NCBI GenBank assembly: GCA_024809215.1
Contig: JANUBW010000008.1
Span: 186,001-250,000, forward strand
Reading direction: 5' to 3'
DNA length: 64,000 nt
Source of the DNA: Niastella sp. OAS944
Lineage (GTDB): Bacteria > Bacteroidota > Bacteroidia > Chitinophagales > Chitinophagaceae
Each line of letters opens with the position of its first letter. Position 1 is the first letter of the stretch. The notes beneath the pieces are model-generated. The model was given only the letters and a program-made list of their open reading frames with translations, was not told where the DNA came from and made no database searches. Positions 57,875-64,000 of this stretch are shown one piece after another. A program made the translations under genes and the position numbers.

Positions 57875-58924
57875 ATGCTGAAGTTCAAAGGAGTTTTAAT
57901 CATCGCGTTTCTGTTGTTTACCCAGTTTGTGTGGTCACAATCTGACCTGTCGGTACAGGGTACCTCTCCTGACCTTTATCTGTTGCATACGGTTCAACCT
58001 AAGGAAACCTGGTATTCAATTGGCCGTATATACAATGCTTCTGCAAAAGAAATATCCACTCTTAGTGGTGTTACCATGGATAAGTTGAACATTGGCCAGC
58101 AATTGAAAGTGCCCCTTTCGGGCCATAATTTTTCACAGGATGGAAAAAAGGGCGCCGATGAGGTTTTTGTTCCCGTTTACCATATTGTAGGTGAGAAAGA
58201 ATGGATGTACCGCATTAGTCAGAACCATAATAAGATCCCCGTTGAAACGCTTGAAAAATGGAATGGGGTTACCAATGATCATTTGCAGGCCGGAATGAAG
58301 CTTATAGTGGGATACCTGAAGGTGAAAACTACACAATCGTCGCTGGCGGCCAGTGGCGTAAAGAAAATAATTACGCCGGTTGCTACTACTGGTGGCACTG
58401 CTACCAAACCTGCTACCGAGCAGCCTGTTGTTAAAACAGAAAAGCCGGCCGAAACCAAACCTGCTGAAACAAAGCCAGCAGAAACCAAACCTGCCGAAAC
58501 AAAAGCACCGGATGTTAAAAAGGAAGAACTGAAGAAAGAAGAGCCTAAAAAAGAAGACAACAAAATAGGTACACCGCCACCGGTTGTAGATGAAAAACCA
58601 GAGGGTAGCTATACCGGTTATAAAGGTGGTTACTTTCGTTCGGGCTATAACGGCAGTGGTAAATCAACTGCAGGTAATGCCGGTATTTTCAGAAGCACCA
58701 GTGGCTGGAAAGATGGTAAATACTATGCCCTTATGAATAATGTAGCTGTAGGTACTATTGTTAAGATCACCTATACTTCTACCAATAAATCGGTTTTTGC
58801 CAAAGTATTGGGTCAATTGCCCGATATGCGTGAAAGCGTTGGATTAACCGTTCGCCTGAGTGATGCAGCGGCTGCTGAGCTGGGTGCAGAAATGGGTAAG
58901 TTCTATGTTGATGTAGCTTATTGA
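57875..58924 (+). CDS. Secreted LysM protein with PAETK repeats and double-psi barrel
   Basis: A 349-residue protein with signal MLKFKGVLIIAFLLFTQFVW. Two LysM domains (about 37-80 and 101-147: LHTVQPKETWYSIGRIYNAS; YHIVGEKEWMYRISQNHNKI) would bind peptidoglycan. A charged linker contains four PAETK units (about 190-212) and lysine/glutamate runs. The C-terminal 90 residues (RSTSGWKDGKYYALMNNVAV to YVDVAY) resemble the double-psi beta-barrel of RlpA-type proteins. The catalytic Asp/His of lytic forms is not evident. It is probably a cell-wall structural or septal protein. Confidence 0.87.
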   Translation: MLKFKGVLIIAFLLFTQFVWSQSDLSVQGTSPDLYLLHTVQPKETWYSIGRIYNASAKEISTLSGVTMDKLNIGQQLKVPLSGHNFSQDGKKGADEVFVPVYHIVGEKEWMYRISQNHNKIPVETLEKWNGVTNDHLQAGMKLIVGYLKVKTTQSSLAASGVKKIITPVATTGGTATKPATEQPVVKTEKPAETKPAETKPAETKPAETKAPDVKKEELKKEEPKKEDNKIGTPPPVVDEKPEGSYTGYKGGYFRSGYNGSGKSTAGNAGIFRSTSGWKDGKYYALMNNVAVGTIVKITYTSTNKSVFAKVLGQLPDMRESVGLTVRLSDAAAAELGAEMGKFYVDVAY

Positions 58925-58968
58925 GTTTAACGTTCTTAGTACTGTGGGTGGCATTTTGGGGTTAAGTT

Positions 58969-59007
58969 GCAAATGTGATAATGTGATAATTTGCTAATGT
59001 GATAATG
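58969..59007 (-). repeat. Family B phrase repeat
   Basis: GCAAATGTGATAATGTGATA, ATTTGCTAATGTGATAATG. The reverse complement reads CATTATCACATTAGC, the wording found before thyA. Confidence 0.75.
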
Positions 59008-59041
59008 AATACAACTTTTTTATAGGCGCTGCGCGCCAACG

Positions 59042-59078
59042 ACAAAGGGGTGTATCGCGTAACGATGCACCCCTTTGT
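59042..59078. terminator. Bidirectional terminator between LysM and fmt
   Basis: ACAAAGGGGTG/CACCCCTTTGT (59042-59052 with 59068-59078), with an inner ATCG/CGAT stem. Confidence 0.8.
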
Positions 59079-59080
59079 TT

Positions 59081-59130
59081 TACCCGGAAACTGGTAACCG
59101 GTACCCGGCACCTGAAACCTGAAACCTGTT
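59081..59130. repeat. Family E phrase repeat
   Basis: TACCCGGAAACTGGTAACCGG, GTACCCGGCACC, then CTGAAACCTGAAACCTG, directly after the terminator. The vocabulary matches 34707-34805. Confidence 0.6.
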
Positions 59131-59157
59131 ACGGTATCTAAGATCAAGTTGTTCCAA

Positions 59158-60126
59158 TTACAAACGATAGCCTCTAAGGAACTCTTCCACCGTCATCTTC
59201 TTCTTTCCTTCCAACTGCAATTCCAAAACATGAATATACCCGTCGGCGGCGGCGAATTTTAAATAGGTTTTGTTATCGGTTTCTATGCTGCCCGGGCTTT
59301 TGGGCGAGGCATGCGGCTCTTTCTTTGCCTTATATATTTTCAGGCTTTTGTCGTTTAAAGAGGTGAATGCAGCAGGGTAGGGCGATAATCCCCTGATGAG
59401 GTTATGGATAGCTGCAACAGGTTGGTGCCAGTTTATCTTACAAGTTTCGGTAAATAGCTTGGGTGCGTGTTTAAGTTCTGATGTTGGGTTTTCATTGCCG
59501 ATTGCGGATTGCCGATTGCCGATTGATTGCGGTCTTTCTTCCAGTATACCTTTGGTTAAACCATCAACGGTTTTTACCAGCAGTTGTGCACCTATTTCTT
59601 TCATTCTATCGTGCACTTCACCGGCGGTTTCATCATCGCCAATAGGAAAGCTGTCCTGCAACAAAATATCACCGGTATCAATTTCATGTTGCAGCCTAAA
59701 GGTGGTAACACCTGTTTCTTTTTCACCATTGATAACGGCCCAGTTAATAGGCGCTGCGCCGCGATATTGTGGCAGCAGGGAACCATGCAGGTTAATTGTG
59801 CCCATTGGCGGCATGTTCCAAACCAGTTCGGGCAACATCCGAAAAGCCACTACTATTTGCAGGTCGGCCCGTAAAGCCTTTAATGCTTCCAGAAATTCCG
59901 GGTCCTTTAGTTTTACGGGTTGCAGTACCGGCAATTGCTTTTCAACAGCATATTTCTTAACCGCGCTTTCTGTAAGCTTCATGCCCCTGCCGGCGGGTTT
60001 ATCGGGCGCTGTAATAACTGCTATGATATTGCACCCCGCCTGTACCAGCGCATCGAGCGATGCCACGGCAAATTCAGGCGTTCCCATGAATATGATACGA
60101 GGTTTATTATTGATGGTGTTTGTCAT
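59158..60126 (-). CDS. fmt: Methionyl-tRNA formyltransferase
   Basis: A 322-residue enzyme that formylates initiator Met-tRNA. IIFMGTPEFAVASLDALVQA starts the fold, ITAPDKPAGRGMKL and the formyl-site HGSLLPQYRGAAPINWAVIN (with a conserved Asp in HEIDTGDILLQ) are intact. At about residues 196-212 the stretch QSIGNRQSAIGNENP is encoded by family F phrases; homologues have a few residues here (before APKL). The catalytic core is not touched, so the enzyme should work. The ATG at 60126 gives the standard start. Confidence 0.95.
   Translation of the reverse strand: MTNTINNKPRIIFMGTPEFAVASLDALVQAGCNIIAVITAPDKPAGRGMKLTESAVKKYAVEKQLPVLQPVKLKDPEFLEALKALRADLQIVVAFRMLPELVWNMPPMGTINLHGSLLPQYRGAAPINWAVINGEKETGVTTFRLQHEIDTGDILLQDSFPIGDDETAGEVHDRMKEIGAQLLVKTVDGLTKGILEERPQSIGNRQSAIGNENPTSELKHAPKLFTETCKINWHQPVAAIHNLIRGLSPYPAAFTSLNDKSLKIYKAKKEPHASPKSPGSIETDNKTYLKFAAADGYIHVLELQLEGKKKMTVEEFLRGYRL
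59493..59532 (-). repeat. Family F phrase repeat inside fmt
   Basis: TTGCCGATTGCGGATTGCCG and ATTGCCGATTGATTGCGG on the plus strand. It is the wording of the 29352-29640 spacer repeat, kept in frame in fmt. Confidence 0.8.
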
Positions 60127-60335
60127 GTATGTGGTTGTCCTTTAATGAATTTTGAGACAAATTTCACTAAAAAACTTTTATTGGCTGCCCCAAATTATTC
60201 CTGTTACTTTGCTGGCAGGGAATTGGGCTTTTATTTCTTCTCACTTCTGTCAATTTTTTTGACTACTTGAATAGGGTATGTGGGACGGGAGCGTTGATTT
60301 TCCTGAAATTATAAAAACACTAAAAAGATAGTAGT

Positions 60336-60791
60336 ATGCAACAAGCAAAAAGCGGCGATACCGTAAAGGTTCATTATCATGGCCGTTTAACAGATGGAAC
60401 AACTTTCGACTCATCTGCCGGCCGTGAACCCCTGGAGTTTCAGGTTGGAAGCGGAATGGTAATTCCCGGTTTCGATAATGGCGTTGAGGGTATGAAAGTT
60501 GGTGAAAAAAAGACCATCCAAATCCCCGTTGCAGAGGCTTATGGCCCCAAAAATCCTGACATGATCGTTGCATTTCCTGTCAGCGAATTTCCTGAAGATA
60601 TGGAGCTGGAAGTTGGTATGCGTTTAAACATGACCAATTCAGAAGGCGCTGTGATCCCTGTTGTTGTTACTGAAATTGGCGAAGAAAACATAATGCTCGA
60701 TGCCAACCATCCTTTGGCTGGTGAAGACCTCGTTTTCGATATTGAATTGGTTGAAATTGGTGCTGCACCCAGCCGCATCATTATGCCGTAA
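60336..60791 (+). CDS. FKBP-type peptidyl-prolyl isomerase (SlyD-like)
   Basis: A 151-residue cytoplasmic isomerase. VKVHYHGRLTDGTTFDSSAG and PLEFQVGSGMVIPGFDNGVE are the FKBP site, with GEKKTIQIPVAEAYG after it. The inserted flap (about 70-120) places it with SlyD-type FKBPs, which also act as chaperones. The metal-binding His-rich tail of E. coli SlyD is missing. It is monocistronic. Confidence 0.93.
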   Translation: MQQAKSGDTVKVHYHGRLTDGTTFDSSAGREPLEFQVGSGMVIPGFDNGVEGMKVGEKKTIQIPVAEAYGPKNPDMIVAFPVSEFPEDMELEVGMRLNMTNSEGAVIPVVVTEIGEENIMLDANHPLAGEDLVFDIELVEIGAAPSRIIMP

Positions 60792-60798
60792 ATACATG

Positions 60799-60942
60799 AC
60801 GTAGGAAGTAAGAAGTATGACGTAAGAAGAGCTTGAATTTTTTTGCCTCATACTTTTTATTTCCTCACTCTAACTCCTACCACTATCTCTTTTCTTTTTC
60901 CTTCGTACTTCCTACCTCATACTTCTTACTTCACATACCTAT
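60799..60942. repeat. Family G phrase repeat in inverted arrangement
   Basis: GAAGTAAGAAGTATGA (60805-60820) pairs perfectly with TCATACTTCTTACTTC (60917-60932). Between them are CTCATACTTTTTATTTCCTC and ACTCTAACTCCTACC, the same ACTTCC/TACC vocabulary. The tract begins 8 bases after the FKBP stop. Confidence 0.8.
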
Positions 60943-61006
60943 AATCTCACAATTTACCTGGTAACAAGGGGTTCCTTACAGCCCTTCATTTCGTAGTTTT
61001 CCCATC

Positions 61007-61037
61007 TTGACCTACCCAGCTTTTTTTTCTATTTTGG
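61007..61037 (+). promoter_or_regulatory. Promoter of the gene at 61056
   Basis: TTGA, a 19-base spacer containing a T-run, then TATTTTGG. The start codon is 18 bases further. Confidence 0.45.
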
Positions 61038-61055
61038 CTGCTTAATTTATACCCT

Positions 61056-61724
61056 ATGATACAAACCACGAAACGCATAGTTACGTGTGCACTATTTGTC
61101 TGTTTATCTGGTATGGTTTACGCCCAGGACCAAATCGCCTCTACCACAACTGATCAATCGTTACCTGAATCTGACACAGCCATTGCTACCCGCCATGCAC
61201 TACGCTTTGCCGATAGTTTGGTGAAAGCTGACTTTTATGTTGACTGGAACACCTACATTAATTTGAGTTGTCCCAGCGCTTATAAGTTCTATGGCGGAAA
61301 AGATGGCTTTAAAGAGAACGCTGTTACCATTCACTTTCGCGACGAACCCAAGACCGAAGAAAAGGTGCCTAAGGTGCAAATGCTGCGCATAATGAACGAC
61401 GGTGTTGAAAAATGGCAATGTGTTATTGAGAAAGTAAGGGAAAAATGGGACGAAAGCCGGGGAAAGGTAAAAATTTATACCTACCTGGTTGGTGAATCAA
61501 ACGACAATGGCCTTAATTGGGCGTTTGTTGATGTAAGTCATAATTCGATCCAGAACCTTATTTACATTCTGCCTACCATCTTTACCAGCATGGAGATCCC
61601 CGAAGGCAAAACTGTATATGTAGACGAAGTTGCTACGCAACAAGCTGCTTTGGAAGCCCAGGCTGCTCAGGCTAAACAACAGGCGGCAAAAAAGAAACCG
61701 GTGGTAAAAAAGGCTACGAAATAA
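61056..61724 (+). CDS. Secreted protein of unknown function
   Basis: A 222-residue protein with signal peptide (MIQTTKRIVTCALFVCLSGM, cleaved near VYAQ). The mature part has a compact domain (HALRFADSLVKADFYVDWNT; YGGKDGFKENAVTIHF; VKIYTYLVGESNDNGLNWAF), which recalls the NTF2-like or stress-exported proteins of Bacteroidota by pattern only. The C-terminus is Ala/Gln/Lys-rich (QQAALEAQAAQAKQQAAKKK), perhaps a helix. No family is recognised. Confidence 0.75.
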   Translation: MIQTTKRIVTCALFVCLSGMVYAQDQIASTTTDQSLPESDTAIATRHALRFADSLVKADFYVDWNTYINLSCPSAYKFYGGKDGFKENAVTIHFRDEPKTEEKVPKVQMLRIMNDGVEKWQCVIEKVREKWDESRGKVKIYTYLVGESNDNGLNWAFVDVSHNSIQNLIYILPTIFTSMEIPEGKTVYVDEVATQQAALEAQAAQAKQQAAKKKPVVKKATK

Positions 61725-61725
61725 G

Positions 61726-61745
61726 TTAACGAGTTGACGAGTTAT
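61726..61745 (+). repeat. Family A phrase repeat
   Basis: GTTAACGAG, GTTGACGAG and GTT starting one base after the stop codon of the preceding gene. Confidence 0.7.
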
Positions 61746-61753
61746 AAGTGAAT

Positions 61754-61786
61754 AAGGCGGGTTCCCCTTTAAGGGGAGCTCGCCTT
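61754..61786. terminator. Bidirectional terminator
   Basis: AAGGCG/CGCCTT outside TCCCCTT/AAGGGGA inside; AT-rich flanks on both sides. It lies between convergent genes. Confidence 0.75.
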
Positions 61787-61791
61787 AATAA

Positions 61792-62346
61792 TTATGCGGA
61801 TTTCTTCTTCCCATACAACCAGCCCAGCCAAATGCCTATCAATCCCCAGCCAACAATGCAATCGGCAAAATAGCCCATCAGGTCAAAGTCCTGGTACCAA
61901 ATGTGATGCGTATAAGGTACATTGAAGAAAACGATCATGCCAACGAAGAGTGCAGAAATAAGTATGGCAATAAAATTAAGTGAATTCATACGGCTGATGA
62001 TGGCGCAGAAAAACGCAACGATCAACATATCTACTATCAATCCTCGAACCATATTGGAGCCCATATTCATTTTAAACGACTGGTGATATTGAATGATCGC
62101 CCAGGGTTTACCATCCATGGATTTCAGCAGCGCCTCGTGTTGTTCGCTGCTTGCGCCGGCAGGTAGTGCGGGTAAATGTAACTGTTGGTCTTTATTAAGT
62201 TGGGAATTTAAAAAGTTCATGATGGTATCCTGTTTGTCGGTATACTGGTAGGCGCTGCCGTGCCAGTCAAGTACCGTCCAGGAAAGGAACTGACACATAA
62301 AGAGTATAATGCCGCCAACGATGGCGCCAATGAGGAGTTTTTTCAT
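61792..62346 (-). CDS. Membrane protein of unknown function
   Basis: A 184-residue protein with four membrane helices: one at the N-terminus (LIGAIVGGIILFMCQFLSW), then a periplasmic loop of about 75 residues (YQYTDKQDTIMNFLNSQL), then three near the C-terminus ending in a basic tail (YGKKKSA). No known family is recognised. It lies 61 bases downstream of the CPBP protease gene on the same strand and may be transcribed with it. Confidence 0.75.
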   Translation of the reverse strand: MKKLLIGAIVGGIILFMCQFLSWTVLDWHGSAYQYTDKQDTIMNFLNSQLNKDQQLHLPALPAGASSEQHEALLKSMDGKPWAIIQYHQSFKMNMGSNMVRGLIVDMLIVAFFCAIISRMNSLNFIAILISALFVGMIVFFNVPYTHHIWYQDFDLMGYFADCIVGWGLIGIWLGWLYGKKKSA

Positions 62347-62406
62347 AATAGCAAGCTTTAGTTTATAAAAAGATAGAAAGATTTGTTCGATTTTACAAAT
62401 ATGTTA

Positions 62407-63291
62407 TTAGCTGGCTTTTATCGTTTTGTCGGCATTCTTTTCGTAGATGAAATAAAGAAAGAGCAAGGTAAGTGCCAGCAGACAGGTAATGATAAACGAA
62501 CCTTCCAACCCAAACGAACCGCCAGTGACCCACCAGGGGCCTTTAAGGTCGGGCTGTAAGATGCCCTGAAGTGGAAGCCCGCTTACGGTATAGCCCAAAA
62601 CCGGCCCCTGTATAAAGTTCCAGCTGAAATGAAAGAAAACGGCAAACCAAATATTGCGGGTATAGATGTAGTTGATGCCAAGCAACGCGCCTGCTAACAA
62701 TAAATTGGCAACGGCCACAGTTGAAATGCCCGGGTTACTGGCATGAGCCAGGGTAAACATGGCCGCCGATACGCCCAGGGCTACCCATTTTTGCAGTGAT
62801 TGTAACAGGTTGTTCAGAATGTATGCCCTGAAAACTATCTCTTCTATTAAGGCTATCAGGGCCATTAGGATAAACCCTTTTAAAAGATCGCTTGCATTTA
62901 GATGTGCTGCTGACCATACAAGATTACCGGTTGCGTGTAACAGCAGGGTGGCCGTTCCCAGCAAGGTAATGCCCAAATTGAACCCGGTAAATGCATCGGC
63001 CTGAAAGGGCGACCAGTGAAACCCCATACTTTTCACAGACCGGCGATCGATAAAGCGGCGAAATATGACCGTTAGGGCAATGACCATGATGGCGACAATG
63101 CCAACTGTCAGGATGATTGAGCCCAGTTTTTGTTCGGCCAAACCCTTGCCTTCCACAATTGTCAATGAGCCTGTAATTATCAGGTTGCTTACCATTCCTG
63201 CCAGTATAGCGCACGAAAAAAAGGCGAACAGGAAAAGTAGCGCGCGCATCCAGCCATGTTTTAGTACTGGCAGTGGGTTGTTAGGGTGCAT
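62407..63291 (-). CDS. CPBP-family intramembrane metalloprotease
   Basis: A 294-residue membrane protein with about eight helices. The three conserved motifs are in order: EEIVFR (Glu150, Glu151, Arg155), MFTLAHASNP (His183) and FFHFSWNFIQG (His221, Asn225). The family includes CAAX prenyl protease type II and bacterial abortive or bacteriocin-immunity proteins; the substrate here is unknown. It is divergent from pepT. Confidence 0.9.
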   Translation of the reverse strand: MHPNNPLPVLKHGWMRALLFLFAFFSCAILAGMVSNLIITGSLTIVEGKGLAEQKLGSIILTVGIVAIMVIALTVIFRRFIDRRSVKSMGFHWSPFQADAFTGFNLGITLLGTATLLLHATGNLVWSAAHLNASDLLKGFILMALIALIEEIVFRAYILNNLLQSLQKWVALGVSAAMFTLAHASNPGISTVAVANLLLAGALLGINYIYTRNIWFAVFFHFSWNFIQGPVLGYTVSGLPLQGILQPDLKGPWWVTGGSFGLEGSFIITCLLALTLLFLYFIYEKNADKTIKAS

Positions 63292-63343
63292 GAAGGATTT
63301 AAGTTGATCGATATTTAGTTATATTGCCAAAAATACAGCTTAC

Positions 63344-64000
63344 ATGTTTACTAATTATAGTTTTACGGTGATGGAAAGGTTTTTGCGTTATGTGCAAATT
63401 GATACTCAAAGCGATCCGCAGTCAACTTCCTGCCCCTCTACTGAAAAGCAAAAAGACCTGAGCCGGGTGCTGGTACAGGAACTACAGCAAATGGGTTATT
63501 CAGATGCGCATCTCGACGATCATGGTTATGTGTATGCTACTATTCCCGGTAATACTAAAAAACAGGTGCCGGTAATTTGTTATTGTTCGCATGTTGATAC
63601 CGCACCCGATTGCACCGGGGCCGGCGTAAAACCAATAGTGCATATGAACTATGATGGTGGCAATATTGTATTGCCCGATGATCCTTCACAGGTTATTTCG
63701 CCTGTTGACCATCCATATTTGTTAAAAAAGAAAGGGGAGAATATTATTACGGCCTCAGGCACTACATTGCTGGGGGCAGATGATAAGGCCGGGGTTGCCG
63801 TGATAATGGATATGGCGCATTTTTTTATACAGAACCCCAACGTTCCGCATGGCGATATAAAAATACTGTTTACGCCCGATGAAGAAATTGGCCGTGGGGT
63901 TGATAAAGTAGATTTGAAAAAGCTGGGTGCCCAGTTTGGTTATACGCTCGATGCCGGTGAGCGTGGAGCTTATGAAGATGAAACGTTTTCTGCCGATGGC
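63344..64000 (+). CDS. pepT: Peptidase T (tripeptide aminopeptidase), cut by the window edge
   Basis: The frame is open from the ATG at 63344 to the right edge (219 residues of about 410). Zinc-site residues seen are His83 and Asp85 (YCSHVDTAPD), Asp146 (LGADDKAG), Glu180-Glu181 (FTPDEEIGRG) and Asp203 (TLDAGERGAY). The enzyme cuts the N-terminal residue from tripeptides in the cytoplasm. The C-terminal part is beyond the window. Confidence 0.93.
   Translation, partial: MFTNYSFTVMERFLRYVQIDTQSDPQSTSCPSTEKQKDLSRVLVQELQQMGYSDAHLDDHGYVYATIPGNTKKQVPVICYCSHVDTAPDCTGAGVKPIVHMNYDGGNIVLPDDPSQVISPVDHPYLLKKKGENIITASGTTLLGADDKAGVAVIMDMAHFFIQNPNVPHGDIKILFTPDEEIGRGVDKVDLKKLGAQFGYTLDAGERGAYEDETFSADG

Noticed and set aside
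59396-60145. Plus-strand frame of 249 codons antisense to fmt
   Set aside because: It is the shadow of fmt: all conserved fmt motifs are on the minus strand, and the antisense product has no recognisable domain.

Overview
The window is chromosomal DNA from a Bacteroidota bacterium, most likely a soil or rhizosphere Chitinophagaceae (Niastella/Chitinophaga-like). This rests on three Por-secretion (T9SS) C-terminal sorting domains, two ECF sigma/FecR pairs, a TonB-dependent receptor with a carboxypeptidase-D-like N-terminus, a DUF6266 gene, GIN-domain and YwqK-like proteins, promoters of the TTG-N19-21-TAnnTTTG type, and almost no Shine-Dalgarno sequences. The genus is inference. I see no rRNA, tRNA, CRISPR array, prophage or intact insertion sequence.

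Layout. 1-6.1 kb: a FAD oxidoreductase cut by the left edge, a methyltransferase, a DUF4242/cyclase-like/AraC regulator beside a secreted DUF4242 protein, and a zinc-ribbon plus SPFH-SHOCT pair. 6.5-9.3 kb: a secreted metzincin with three beta/gamma-crystallin modules. 9.5-13.9 kb: a compact run of six poorly known genes, including an alpha/beta hydrolase, an ATP-grasp protein and a probable MepA-like peptidase. 13.9-18.6 kb: divergent NmrA/HxlR genes, then sigma-FecR-TlpA. 19-29 kb: a DUF6266 gene broken by a stop codon, a GDPD-like lipase, a SoxB-like nucleotidase, a DnaE-DinB translesion polymerase cassette and a lone receiver protein. 29-35 kb: a repeat-rich spacer, then two multidomain pectate lyases (PL9 and PL1). 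35-45 kb: a minus-strand block of sigma factor, FecR, two 16-residue-repeat outer-membrane proteins, a TonB-dependent receptor and a GIN lipoprotein. 45-64 kb: mostly housekeeping genes (thyA, folA, three-subunit transhydrogenase, M28 peptidase, rRNA methyltransferase, fmt, FKBP, CPBP protease, pepT).

The most unusual layer is not a gene. Many spacers carry short-period 'phrase' repeats from a small set of vocabularies that recur kilobases apart. They often begin at a stop codon or end at a start codon and are sometimes arranged as inverted repeats. Related phrases appear inside reading frames (fecR, fmt and probably the rRNA methyltransferase gene), where they look like in-frame insertions. 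Two more structured elements stand out: a perfect four-way-junction palindrome at 20880-20947 and a nested inverted-repeat element at 23394-23534.

The second candidate system is the sigma/FecR operon at 36.7-44.7 kb. Its STN signalling domain sits on a repeat-rich beta-barrel-like protein, not on the usual SusC/FecA-type receptor.
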